Below, one piece after another: positions 1 through 11,539 of a stretch of DNA of 64,000 nucleotides (its first letter is position 1; each line of letters begins with the position of its first letter). The notes beneath the pieces are model-generated. The model worked only from the letters and a program-made list of their open reading frames with translations. It did not search any database and had not been told where the DNA came from. The stretch is taken from the NCBI GenBank assembly GCA_019096065.1, contig JAGUCH010000003.1:310001-374000 (forward strand). Direction: 5' to 3'. The position numbers were made by a program, and so were the translations under genes. Source of the stretch: Paracyclopina nana. Its lineage: Eukaryota; Arthropoda; Copepoda; Cyclopoida; Cyclopettidae.

Positions 1-2016
1 CATATGAAGGTTTTGGAGGGACATTCTGTAAAAATGGAATTTCTTGTGCGTACATGCGTGCCTCGCGCTCGCATTATTTCTGCTTGCTAGCTTCTTCTCC
101 AAGTCGAGCCAGCTCAGGTATACGACTTAGTCGTCGTCATCGTCGTCGTCGTCGTCGTCGTTTGTTTGGGTTCGAGCAAGAGCAGATCATCGAGGAGCAG
201 TTGGATGACACACTCGCTTCGTGGGAGGATATCACTGCGCTCATGACTCACAAAACGACATAAAAGGTAAGCCTTATTTATTTTCATATGCAAAGTTGCC
301 AAACAGGTGGCAGATTGCAGATTGTTAGGCCTAAAATAGCAAATAAATCAAGTTAGGCTCATTTTCTAAAAAAAACCTACATATGTTTAGTGCTTGAAAT
401 TATGGAATAAGATAATGATTTATGTTGCAAAGTCAATGAAAAGTTGCGCTGATTTCATTCTAGGTGGCGCTGAGTGTAGTTGTATAGATTAGAAGATTAA
501 CCTGTCCAGTATTTGAAGTGGTTAATTGCTTAAATTGGTTGTTTCAAATCAAATAATAGCCAAATATGTGGTAGATAGCCAAAAATAGGCTCAAAATAGC
601 CCTTAAATTGAATTTCGCTCAAGTTGCACCGTTTCCAGTGTAGGTGGCGCTGCGTGCACTCTTATGTACTGAAACGCTGCATGTTTATAATATTTCAAGT
701 TTTGGCTTGGGATCCCGCATAGATTATTGAATATGTACTTAAGCAAAAAGGGCTGTTTTCATGTTTGACATTGCTGTGATTCGTGTTGGTGAAAAGACAG
801 TAGCAATTCCTGCAGTAGAGCACACAACTTCAAGGCTGTTTCACTGTCGACTTTCCTCAGTTTATTCTGACCAAGTAAACAGAGTATGTATACAGCTATG
901 CACTCGTAATAACGGAATGTCTTGACTCATACATGAATGCCATTTTAGCATTAATTGGCGCCGCAGGAGCACTAACAATAATAATAATTTTAATAACGCG
1001 TGTAGTAATCATCATATCGCATTTCCGTTCCTTCGAAGTAGTTGAATTCGAGCTTTTGCCCTCCTCACAGCTCAAGAATAAAAAATTGAAAATCGTGCCA
1101 CTTTTCACACAAAGTCCCATCGTATTCAGAGTAAATGAACCGAGCCTGCAGTTTTTAGGCATGAAATCCAGAAATCGTAGCTTGACTTTGAGCTCGATCC
1201 ATTTTAAATCAGACCTCAAATTTAGCTCTACTTAACCAGTTCTATTTAGCATTTCTAAGTCAGTTCTATTTAGCTTTGCTTAACCAGTTCTATTAAGCTT
1301 TACTTCACCAGTTCTATTTAGCATTTCTAAGTCAGTTCTATTTAGCTTTGCTTAACCAGTTCTATTAAGCTTTACTTAGCCAGTTATATTTAGCATTTCT
1401 AAGTCAGTTCGATTTAGCTTTGCTTAACCAGTTCTATTTAGTTTTACTTAGCCAGTTCTATTTAGTTTTACTTAACCAGTTCTATTTAGCTTTACTTAAC
1501 CAGTTCTATTTAGCTTTTCTTAACCAGTTCTATTTAGCTTTTCTTAACCAGTTCTATTAGCCTTAATTAAGCTTTACTTATCAGTTCATTTTAGCTTTAC
1601 TTAGCTAGTTCTATTTTGCTTTACTTGGCCAGTTCTATCTAGCTTTACTTAACCAGTTCTAAATTAAGCACATGGCTCGACTCTGAGCTCGATGCATGAC
1701 TAGATTTCACTCCTTAAATAATGTGACAACCAGCATCATAGAAAAGCTTAAAAAAACTCCATTTTCTAACTTGGTGAGTTCCCTGCATTGCATTGCATAC
1801 TTAATCCTCTTGGAGAAAATGAGCTTTCAGTGAAATAAAAAAATAGTTAGCAAGCAGAGTTGGCAGGATAAAAGATGGCCCGAAATGCCATCAAGGCAAA
1901 GATCATCAGTGTGACATAGTAGCTGCCATTTGCTGACCTCACCACCACATGTTAATTTAGGCTTATAACAAGAGAAGGTCATCAGGATCCGACAATGGCT
2001 TCCCGCTGATTGCATC
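1..2016. other. Gene-free left flank
   Basis: No convincing gene is visible. A GTC/GTT-type trinucleotide run lies near 127-161 and creates artificial open frames rich in Arg or Thr. Two short similar segments around 440-480 and 610-660 share the phrase 'taggtggcgctg'. A minisatellite fills about 1225-1665. The stretch just before 2017 is a plausible promoter and 5' UTR for the kinase gene, but I see no TATA box. Confidence 0.5.
1225..1665. repeat. Minisatellite, about 24-30 bp unit
   Basis: About sixteen head-to-tail copies of a unit close to 'ccagttctatttagcttt' plus 'acttaa' are visible, with small length changes between copies. The array is AT-rich and has no coding potential. It ends about 350 bp before the kinase start codon. 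Confidence 0.9.
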
Positions 2017-4409
2017 ATGGACTTTTATTCGAAGCCTCTGTCAGAGCTCCGCAACAGCTACTGGATGATCCAGAAGCTGGGAGTGGGCGGATTTGGCAAG
2101 GTCTACCTCATTCGACACCGAGAAAGCCGCGAATTCAGAGCTGCCAAGCATCAGAAGTGGACGAGCAATGATGTGCCAAAACTCGTGAGAAGAGAAGTAC
2201 TTGTCCTCAGGAAACTACTCCACAAGCAGGTGCTATACATTGTCAAAAAAGAACGATATTCCTCCTGAAAGGAGACAAAGAAGCAGTAATTTCCTCCCTT
2301 TGTGCTTTCACACTTTGCTTTCTCTTTTTTAAGTGAGTTGGGTAAATAATAATGGTGAGCTTTCTAAAATTGATTGAGAACGAGCCTTGAGAACTAGAGC
2401 AAATAGCAAAGTTTCAATGTCATGTTTTGCCAATTTGCAATATTTAAAGCCGAAAATGGAGCTTTTTCCCCAGGAAGAAGCCAAGTGAAAGCCTAGAAAG
2501 CTGCTTTTTTCATAAGGAAGCGAGCACATCCTCTCTTGGAGGAAAAAAGCTGCTGCTTACAAATATTTAAGTTTTGTTTACTTTTGAAGCTTGGGTCAAA
2601 TAGCGCCAGTGCAGATTCCTCCGCGCGCATACTATTGGGGGCTTAAATAGTTCCTCTTGTTACCCACTTTAGTAATAGTGAAAGCAATTTTTCAGCAAAG
2701 TTGTGCTTTTGGCAGGATACGAAAATCTAGCCTAGATTTCAATTGCAGGACCACGTGGTTCAATTCGTCGATTACTTCGAGGGCGAGCAGCAATCTGTCA
2801 TTCTTACCGAGTACCTCGAGGGCGGAGAGCTTTTCCAGCGAATCTCCTCAGCTGACTATCACCTCACAGAGGCCAAATGCAGAGACTTTACGAGGCAAAT
2901 CCTCAAGGCCATCGACTTCATACACAGCAAGAGAATCATCCATTTGGATCTGAAGCCTCAAAACATTGTGCTATGCAGCAAGCCTCTATCAGCTGCTGAT
3001 GTCAATGGCTCTAATGGAAAGCACTCAGAAGTGGACAGATTGAAGATCATTGACTTTGGCCTCGCCAGAGCCTTGGGCCCGCCAGGCTCGGGTGACAGCA
3101 TTCCAATCAACATGTGCGGCACGCTGGAGTTCATGTCACCCGAGGTCATGCGGTGCAGCCACGCCTCGCCAGCCTCGGACATGTGGAGCCTCGGCGTCAT
3201 TTTGTACATGATGGTCTCGGGTGGGTTGTCACCCTTCTGGGACGGGAACGAGTACAGGACTCAGCGGAAAATTCTTAGGTACAACTCATAGCGTTTATAG
3301 GGCTTTTGAAGTCGGAGAAAGCTCAATATTTAGCCTCAAAAGCCGAAAGCCTTTATCGTACATAAAAATGCTTGATCCGCTTTTGCTCACCGTTTCTGCA
3401 CGTATCTGCATCAGAGTGGCTTTCGACAACTATGTAAGTACGACATGGAAAACAGAAGTGTAACTCGCGGCCATCTGTGTAATACATACTCTTAAAGCTT
3501 GGTGAATGTTCTACATGTGTGCAACACTTATAAAATAGGGGTAATGTTCCGTTAAAAGTGAATTTGGCTCATTATCTTCCGCGTCTTTGATCGTGGCATG
3601 CTTACGGTTGTTATCGGTTCTTATTTACTGACAAGGTTGCGATGTCAGTAAATAAGAAGCGATAACAACCGTAAGCATGCCACGATCAAAGAAGCGGAAG
3701 ATAATGAGCCATTGATATAATGATAATACAGACACCGCAACTTTTGGATACATTGTACGTAGCATATACTATGTCGTTGTTACATGGAGAGTGAAAGCCG
3801 CCCTGTGGCAGTGATGTGCAGCAAAGTCTGGCAAAAACGGACGCAACATTTTTCTGAGCTCCAAAGGCTGCGGGTTAATAAGGCTGAATATTTCATTGCT
3901 CGTCGACCTCCGCCAACTTCTCCCCATGCATCCCTAATGTGAAAGCATTAAGGAGACGTCTCATGCTTTAAAGTCTTTGAAGGTGGAGGTGGAAAAAAGC
4001 ATTGCTTTCTCTTTGCAGGGCCAGCTTTGCCAACAATGGCTTCGAGCAGGTCCAATTTGGGGAAGTCTCCCCTTCTGCAATTGACTGCATTTCCAAACTG
4101 TTACGCCTGGACCCGAGCAAGCGGTTGAATGCCAAGCTTTGCTTGGAGCACAAATGGCTGACCACGACCTACTTGGACACCATCAAAAGCCTCGAGACTG
4201 CCTTGATACGCAAGTACTTGGCTCGCAGGAGGTGGCAGCGATGGTTCAATGCCATCAAAGCCATGAACCGGATGAAGAGCTTTGCCAACCCTGGAGCCAG
4301 CCTCAGGCTCACTGGCTCCACCGTAGTTCCTGGGGAAGAGGCTGACATTGGCCTCGAGCTCACCACCACGACTGGAGCAGCCACCAGCTTAACCGGTCGC
4401 TGGGTGTAA
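2017..4409 (+). CDS. Myosin light-chain kinase-like Ser/Thr kinase
   Basis: Three exons, 2017-2229, 2749-3278 and 4019-4409, join in phase to give 377 residues. The kinase fold is complete: glycine loop at 22-29 (GVGGFGKV), ATP lysine K44, helix-C E60, catalytic loop HLDLKPQN at 136-143 (D138), DFG at 173-175 and the SPE of the activation segment near 201-203. After the kinase core, residues 310-335 are strongly basic and aromatic (LARRRWQRWFNAIKAMNRM). This resembles the calmodulin-binding autoinhibitory helix of smooth-muscle MLCK, so the enzyme is probably Ca2+/calmodulin controlled and acts on myosin or a related substrate. There are no Ig or Fn3 domains, so it is far shorter than giant MLCK/titin kinases. 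A DAPK/DRAK-type kinase is the alternative. The start is the ATG at 2017. An insert of about 20 residues lies between the catalytic loop and DFG. Confidence 0.85.
3566..3710. repeat. Near-perfect palindrome (68-nt arms)
   Basis: The left arm 3566-3633 and right arm 3643-3710 are reverse complements at about 66 of 68 positions, with a 9-nt loop. It sits in the second intron of the kinase gene and would fold as a long hairpin in the pre-mRNA. The arms have not diverged, so the palindrome is recent or constrained. It may be a foldback element or a small-RNA precursor. Confidence 0.9.
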
Positions 4410-5362
4410 TCATGCCAAAAGTTGCGAAGATTATATACGAGTCCCATGGGACTGCAGCAGCTGCTGCAAGAGGCAATTACAACTACATATTTCTTTGTTC
4501 TACTGCAATTTGCTTCTGAGCTAACTAGGATGAGTGTGAACACTGAAAGCTCTCTATATAGTGTATTAGGTGTGTTTTTTAATATTGTGATACTAATTGC
4601 AAACAAAAAAAAAGCCATTTCTTTTTCTACTTCCCAATTACTAATTTCATGCTTGGTTGGTCAGTTTTTTCAGCATGTTTCACAACCACACATTCTCCAC
4701 TTGTTCTACAGCTGTTTTAATTTCGAGAAATACACGATGTAGAACTACTATTACCAGATGAAAAACAAGCTTTCTCTCGATCCCGCCATAAATTATGTAC
4801 ACCTTGATAAGGACAGCTCAAATATTTGCTATTAGCTCAAGCTGCAAAAACATTCTTATGACTTTTTGGCATCCTATTATATATGAAAAGCATAGAGTTC
4901 AAAAGCTCCGCTAGATGGCAGATACCGAGTGCTTCAGAGTCACCAGATTGTACATAGCGTTTCAGGCCAAAAAAACACTAGGACTACCTTAAGTAAGGTT
5001 TTCATATTTAAAAAATGCCAAGCTACTAGCGCCATCATTCGAGGTAGCGGCCATTTGATGAACTAAAATGTAGATTGTTGATCTCTGAAGCCGAATGAAA
5101 AGCATAGAGTTCAAAAGCTCCGCTAGATGGCAGATAATGAGTGCTTCAGGGTCACCAGATTGTGCATAGCGTTTCAGGCCAATAGCTTACACTTCACGCC
5201 AAAAAAACACTATAACTACCTTAAGTAAGGCTTGCATATTAGAAAAATGCCAAGCTACTAGCGCCATCATTTGAGGTAGCGGCCATTTGATGAACTAAAA
5301 TGCAGATTGTTGATCTCTGAAGCCGCAGCAAACCATCTGTGCAACAAAAGGCTGCATTTAAA
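4410..5362. repeat. Intergenic region with tandem duplication
   Basis: The stretch from about 4883 to 5094 is repeated at about 5095-5324. Both copies begin 'atgaaaagcatagagttc' and end near 'gatctctgaagccg'. The second copy carries an extra ~19 bp. The duplication ends about 40 bp before the first ATG of the sulfotransferase gene, so it probably duplicates the promoter or 5' UTR. The rest (4410-4880) shows no gene. Confidence 0.85.
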
Positions 5363-8300
5363 ATGGAGGTGTCCACGCATGCACTTCAGTTCATCATCAT
5401 GACCGCCATTTGCATTCTGAGCTACCAGCTCCTGGAGTACAGATTCCAAACGGAGCTCTTCGATCCGGCCCCTATTCCATCATTGGAGGAAGATCTTCCC
5501 TATGATGATCAGGTGAAGCTCAGTGGGCTGCGATAGATTTTTAATAACTGTCTGTCATCATTGAAGCCTCCTCCTTTCACGCCAGAGCCCAATGGAAGCC
5601 TCACGCATGATGTGAAAGAAGATGAGGACATCAATAATGACAATGAGATCCGGCTCCGGACTCTAAAGAAAATCGAACTCAAGTTGGCCAACTCTCGGAA
5701 AACACACGATTTTGACAGCCAAGAAGTGGCTTTCACTCCAGCTCCTCCACTGAAGTAAGACATGATCGCACGCAAATCACTGCTAAAATATTCATACTAG
5801 GTCACGTCTCCTTTTGAACCATGATCTAAATTGGTTTTACACACATTAGATCACATATTTTTCGGGAGAAAATAATAATTTTAATGTTCTTAATGGAGCA
5901 AGCTGAAAATTGAGTCATTTGGTAAATGCCTTAAAATTGTAGGCACGGTTTCATGTACAGGTTACTCACATCCAAAATAGTGGGGATATCTTATTAAGCT
6001 TATAATCAAAGCCAGTTTGTCGTCTCAATAATTAGCGATGCTCCTGCTTACATTTGCATTTTGGGAATTGTTACTTGAGACAGTTCCTCCAAGCAAAGAG
6101 CTGACAGCAAAATTCTTACTGAGTAATTTGAAAATTAACTAGCAAGAAAGTCCAAAGTAACTTTTATTTTATTATCAGAAATGATTTTTTCAATTATTCA
6201 TTGTGATAAAAAAGCAAATATTTTCCTTTGTTATGTTACGAATTTTTGAACAGCGCAAAACTCATCGGAAAAGTAAACTTAGAAAAATAAAAATAAAATT
6301 AGTTTTTGTCCTCCAAAATGTTAAGAAAGAGCTCTGATATAAAAGAACTGAGTCGGGTTAAACCTAATAACAACACTAGGAAATCAGTTTTTTTTTGTTT
6401 TCAATACATTAAATGTATTTTCAGCCATCACTTTTTCGGTAAAAAAGGCTTCAATAACCTCCTATTAAATTTAGAGGGCTAGCGTTTTATATTTCATAAG
6501 CAAGTCGCCAAATTGACCAGGAAAAGAGTTGAAATCTAATTTTTGAACTATAGCTATTAAACTCTCCTCCATTCTGCTGTGAAGTTTGGCACTAAATATC
6601 TCGATTCATGGTCGCTCTAGCGATTTGCTTATGAAGTAAAAAAAGGTAGCTCTTTGACTTTTAGAGGGGGTGATTGAAGCTCATGAAATCAAAAAAACTA
6701 AGCGGGCCAGAGCTAGAAGTGTTTCTTTTTAAAATTATATTATTTTGAGAAGTAGGCCAGGAGTTTAAAATTTTCCCAGAATGAGCCCATGTTACATAAG
6801 CTTTCAGAATAAACATAAACCTAGTCTGCACTAGGAAATCTCTCAAGGAAATGTGGCTTTCAAAAATTTAAAGCTTTGGCTGCTAAAAAAAACCATCTCA
6901 AAGTATGCAAATGGAGTTTGTCAGCTCTTTGTGCTCAGGCTCTCGAAGTGATGTTTTTTTCTTCTTTTTGTCAGCCTCTCTCACAGTGGAATAAGTGTGA
7001 ACAAGAGCAATTCTCACGGACTCTTGATTTACAATAAGGTGGCCAAAACGGCCTCGACCTTCGTGGTGAGTTTGCTTGGTGAGTTATCGAGGCGGAACCA
7101 TTTCAACCACATCCACGTGCCGCAAAAGCACTACTTCAACACGAGCCGGAGTGGAGAGCTGAGTTTTTTATGGCACCACTATTTTATGCAATGGCCCTAT
7201 TGCTCGGACCAGCACATCATGTTTGTCAATGCAGTGGAGGACTACGGCCTCGCCGATGATGAGAGGCCCAACTGGTTCAATATTGTGCGACAGCCTCTGC
7301 AAAGAATTGTCTCCGAGTTCTACTTCCAGCAGAAAATGAACTTTTCCAAGGCAGTTCAAGTGAGCGCATTTTCAAAATCAACACAATTTTTAATAACTAT
7401 TTTCAATGCGACAGTTGAAGTTTTAGCTCAGTTTTTCATTAGTGACTAAAGAGGGCGCCACTTTAATTGTAGGAAATTACCAGATGAGGATAATTCTCGA
7501 AGATAAAGAATTTAGGCGTTTTTTGGAAACAAATGGCTCCAAAAGGCTTGTGCCATGCCATAAAACTGATTTTCACATGATTAATTTTACCATTTCATGC
7601 ATACTAAAAAATAGATGTGAAGTGTTAAGAGAGGCCCAATACGTTCAATATTGTGCGATAACTCCTGCAAAGAATTGTCTCCGAGTTCATTTAAAAAATC
7701 ATCGCAATTTTTAATAACTATTTTCAATGCGAAAATTGAAGTTATTGTTTTAGCTAAGTTCTTCACTAGTGACTATAGAGGGTGCCACTTTAATTGTAGA
7801 AAATTACCAGATGCGGATAATTCTTGAAGATAAGGAATTTAGGCGTTTTTCAGAAACAAATGGCTCCAAAAGGCTTGTGCCATGCCATAAAACTGATTTT
7901 CCCATAATTAATTTTACCATTGCCTGCATACTAAAAAATAGATGTGAAGTGTTAAGAGAGGCCCAATATGTTCAATATTGTGTGATAACTCCTGCAAAGA
8001 ATTGTCTCCAAGTTCCACTTCGAGCAGAAAAGGAACTTTTCCAAGGCAAAACAAGTGAGCTCATTTTAAAAATCAACACAATTTTCATTATTTAAGCTAG
8101 TTTTTTTAATGCAAAAATTGATGTTTTTGATTTTGTTTTTCACTTGTGTCATTAGAGGGCGCCACTATATTTGTAGAAAATTACCAGATGCGGATAATTC
8201 TTGAAGATAAGGAATTTAGGCGCTGTTCAGAAACAAATGGCTGAAAAAAGGCTTGTGCCATGCCATACAACTGATTTTCCTGCAATTAATTTTACAATTA

Positions 8301-8833
8301 ACTGCATATCAAGCAATAGATGCTGAAATTAAAAGCATAGCGGAACATTACTTCCAAAGAGTCACGCAACCTCTTACAAAAATGTTTGCTTGAAGGTTAT
8401 GGACTTTGATGAGTGTGTGGAGAGCAAGCATTGCGCTCAGTTGGATGATGAAGGCATCTTCCAGTTCACCTACTTTTGTGGCTCTTCAAGGCCATGTCGA
8501 AATGGGCAGAGCCTTGAGGCCGTGCAAAGGGCCAAGTTCAACGTGGAAGCCTACTACTCAGTCGTGGGGCTTTCACACGACCTCAAAAGGTCATTTCAGC
8601 TCCTCCAGGCCTTGCTTCCAGCCTTTTTTGAGGGGGCACCCAAATTATATGAAAAGGCCAAAAACACTTACTTGAACAGCAACAACTACAAGTCCCCCTC
8701 AAATGCGACCATTGCCAAATTGCAAGGAATGGCAGCAATGAAGAATGAGCTGGATTTCTACCACTTTGTGTGCCAGCACTTTGAGCTTCAGTTCCGTTCG
8801 ATGGTGGCCAAGAAGAATGATACTCAGCAATAA
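5363..8833 (+). CDS. 2-O-sulfotransferase, UST/HS2ST/pipe-like
   Basis: Four exons, 5363-5512, 5567-5754, 6975-7359 and 8396-8833, join in phase to give 386 residues (UST is about 406, HS2ST about 356). An N-terminal hydrophobic stretch at about 8-22 is a type II Golgi signal anchor. The PAPS 5'-phosphosulfate loop is IYNKVAKTAST at 131-141 and the 3'-phosphate loop is NIVRQPLQRIVS at 215-226. H193 in HIMFVNAVEDYG aligns with the catalytic-histidine region. C-terminal features such as FTYFCG, AKFNVEAYYSVVGL and DFYHFVCQHFEL resemble uronyl 2-sulfotransferase slightly more than HS2ST. Known role: sulfation of uronic or iduronic acid in glycosaminoglycans. Intron 1 is only 54 nt. The acceptor of exon 3 could also be at 6986, which is also in phase. 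The last intron holds decayed copies of exon 3. Confidence 0.88.
7441..8340 (+). pseudogene. Decayed tandem copies of sulfotransferase exon 3 end
   Basis: Segments near 7630-7692 and 7958-8060 repeat the end of exon 3 (7263-7359), including 'ttcaatattgtgcgata' and 'caaagaattgtctcc', followed by copies of the downstream intron. The repeat units start at about 7441, 7769 and 8146, giving periods of about 329 and 376 bp. The third copy keeps only intron sequence. The PAPS-loop codons are changed (for example VRQPLQ becomes IT-like) and the frames are not joined, so these are non-functional exon relics in the last intron. Confidence 0.85.
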
Positions 8834-8834
8834 A
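8829..8834 (+). terminator. AATAAA overlapping sulfotransferase stop codon
   Basis: The stop codon TAA at 8831-8833 lies inside the hexamer AATAAA. If this signal is used, the 3' UTR would be only about 15-30 nt long. Confidence 0.5.
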
Positions 8835-8940
8835 AGCTCCATTTGGAAGTCATTCAAGATGAGAAATTCCAATGCCAAATTGCTCAAATCATATTATAGT
8901 ATACAAGGGTCGGTCCCAAAACAGTTTTAGGCACCTAAGC

Positions 8941-9246
8941 TTAAGCAAGCTAGCTTTGATTGCACATTTCTCAGCAACTTCTCAACTGATTGGAACCAAA
9001 ATTGGTGGGATTCACCAGAGTTGGCCAATAATTGGTTGTGCTTAATTCCGTCCAAATCCGAGGCCAAGATCAAAAGATGAATTTTAAGCAAAGCAAGCTG
9101 AGGTAAGCAAAAGCAAATTGGTTAACACATTTGCAGCCTCGGATTTGACATCAACAATTATTAGGTTATGCTAATGAATCCCACCAACTTTGGCACCAAT
9201 GGATGTAGAGATTACTGAGAAATGAGGCAAATAGCTTTGCTTAGCT
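8941..9246. repeat. Inverted-repeat (foldback) element
   Basis: The left arm of about 8941-9065 and the right arm of about 9135-9246 are reverse complements over some 110 bp with scattered mismatches, for example 'ggtgggattca' against 'tgaatcccacc' and 'aaatccgaggc' against 'gcctcggattt'. The spacer is about 70 bp. It has no coding capacity and looks like an old foldback or MITE copy. Confidence 0.75.
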
Positions 9247-9625
9247 ATTTTGTTGGTGTGAGACCTACCTTTTATGTAGGCAATTTTCGATCAAGCTATT
9301 AGAAAAGCTAATCAATTTGATGACCATAAATGTCCACTGCTGATGCATTGTTGCATTATCTTCGAAAAATGATGGCAAAAGGAGGAAGTATAAGGCTTGT
9401 CTCTCTTTAATGTATAAATTGATTTTCGTGCCAAAGCAGCCCATAAAAAATCTAGTTTATGGAAAAGACATGTGTCTCTATACGCCAGTGGAGGCACAAA
9501 CTTTTTCGATAGATGGCGCTTTTTGAGCAAGTATTTGTGCGCGAAACTTGTAAAATCTGCCCATAAAGCACAGCCACCTCATTTCACTTTTGGACCCGAA
9601 GAATGTGCTGGAAAAAGCAATAAGC

Positions 9626-9998
9626 CATTGGAGCGACAAACTTTTTCGACAGATGGCGCTTTACGAGCAAATATTTTTGATAAAACTGTCATGTTCGACA
9701 CTTGTCATGTGATTACGAGCAGCAATTTGATTGGCTGATCTGAGTAACTAGGCTCGACAAATTTGGTTTCAACAACAAAAAACTTGAAAATTTGCGATAT
9801 TTCCAGGTGGTTTTATGGCTTGAAAGGGGGCCATTTTATCAGTAGATTATGTCATATTAATAAAGTTTTCGGCACAAGTGCGACAAAAGCCAAACAATTG
9901 CTGATTATCGGTCATCTATGTAGAGTAGCATTATCAAATGTACTTGTTCAAGTTGCCAGGATAGATGGCGCTGCGAATCTAGCGACTTTACACCCTTG
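9626..9998 (+). mobile_element. Dispersed short inverted-end element, copy 1
   Basis: This copy begins 'aataagccattggagcgac', contains 'ttcgacagatggcgcttt' and ends 'gcgactttacaccc'. The same ~380-bp sequence recurs at 21551-21937, 23881-24266 and 26273-26646. The upstream flank of this copy (about 9545-9625) is also shared with copy 2, so the two were either duplicated together or are nested in a larger repeat. It is non-autonomous, with no coding frame. Confidence 0.8.
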
Positions 9999-10824
9999 AA
10001 GAAGCATGACTTATAAAACCTAATCATTCAAGGCCTCCATATCGATTAATCAAGAGTAAAACTGATGTGTGTGTCTGATCATTTTCATCCCCAAAAGTTT
10101 CCTGCCAAAGAAGATGCTTGGTGGCAAGAAGAGGCCTTGATGCAAAGGCAAGAGGAAATGAATCCCACCTATTCAATAGGTGTGAAAATTGCTACTCCAA
10201 ATAGATTCCACAGCCAGATAATTAAACTCCATCTTCCTTGTTGGCGTGGCAAAATTACATTGTGGCATTTTTTAATGATTTGTGGCTCCCAAGTTATGCT
10301 TAGTCTTTCTTACATAACATAAAATCAATATATGGTTAAATTTTCATTTGTAAGCATTCCTTATGCATCAATGGAGTTCAATGCCAAGATTAGAAAAATG
10401 GCGCAATAGTTTATTTACCAGGAATTTCTGGTCTAATTTTCCACACTCATTTATGGCTATATAATATAAGGTTACTTAATAATTACGCCCTCTTTCTTGC
10501 AACTGCTCAAGAAAATGGACTAAAAACTCCTTGATCAAAAGGAAAAATAATGCTAATTGAGGATTGGTCAGCTGATGTCGAAAAAATCAGATCGACTTTG
10601 GGTCAGCTTCAAAACACAAAAAGCCTTACTTTTTGATTTAAAAGCGTACAAAATCAGATAATTTCCAACCTTCCAAAAAAATAAATTTTGAACATCAAAA
10701 TGCTAAAAAGCTTTCTGATTACATGAAAGATTTTAATTAAGAGAAGCCAAAGTAGCCTAATTTGCCCCCAAAAAATATTCTCCGTCTCAAGCTGAACTGG
10801 TCAATCGAACAACTTTGAACCTTG

Positions 10825-11215
10825 AAAATTAATTTTATATTTGAAAATTATATTTATAGTTGAAAATTATATATATAATTGAAAATAACATTTATAATTT
10901 GAAAATTACACTTATAATTGAAAATTACATTTATAATTTAAAAATTACATTTACAATTGAAAATTATATATTTATAATTGAAAATTACATTTACAATTGA
11001 AAATTACATTCATAATTGAAAATAAGATTCATAATTGAAAATTATATTCAGAATTATGAATTACATTCATAATTGAAAATATTCAGAATTGAAAATTATA
11101 TTCAGAATTATGAATTACATTCATAATTGAAAATATTCATAATTAAAAATTACATTTATATTTAAAAATTACATTTATAGTTGAAAATTACATTCATAAC
11201 TGGAAACTATATTTA
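10825..11215. repeat. AT-rich minisatellite
   Basis: Some twenty imperfect copies of a ~19-bp unit close to 'aattgaaaattacatttat' run head to tail. No coding potential. Confidence 0.9.
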
Positions 11216-11539
11216 TAAACTGGTTGATCTTCAGAGCATTTGGGATATTTACTGTCCATCAAAATTCTCACTAGCGGAATTGACATTACCAAATAGCTGT
11301 TTTCAAGACTGAGAAGGATACCGCAAATTGACGGAATTCTGATTGTTTTATTGATCCACTTTTTAAGCTGCCAAAGTCACTTGAAGCATGAAGAGTTCCG
11401 TTCACAGAGTGGACCGTAATTTGACGACAACAAAGAATTCGGAAAAGATGCCCTTTTTCGGCTGCAGCATTCAATTATGCCGCGGGGGAAAAGCGACAAT
11501 TCCCTGCCATTATTCAAAATTCATTTACGCCCATTGTAT

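Noticed and set aside
54-263. Open frame with Arg run ending in an acidic helix-like stretch
   Set aside because: The Arg run comes from a GTC/GTT triplet repeat. The end (EQEQIIEEQLDDTLASWEDITAL) looks protein-like, but there is no upstream exon, no family match and the stop precedes a possible donor. It could be the last exon of a gene to the left, but I cannot support it.
7442-8095. Two similar small genes of 90 and 108 codons
   Set aside because: They are tandem copies of sulfotransferase exon 3 and intron sequence, not independent genes.
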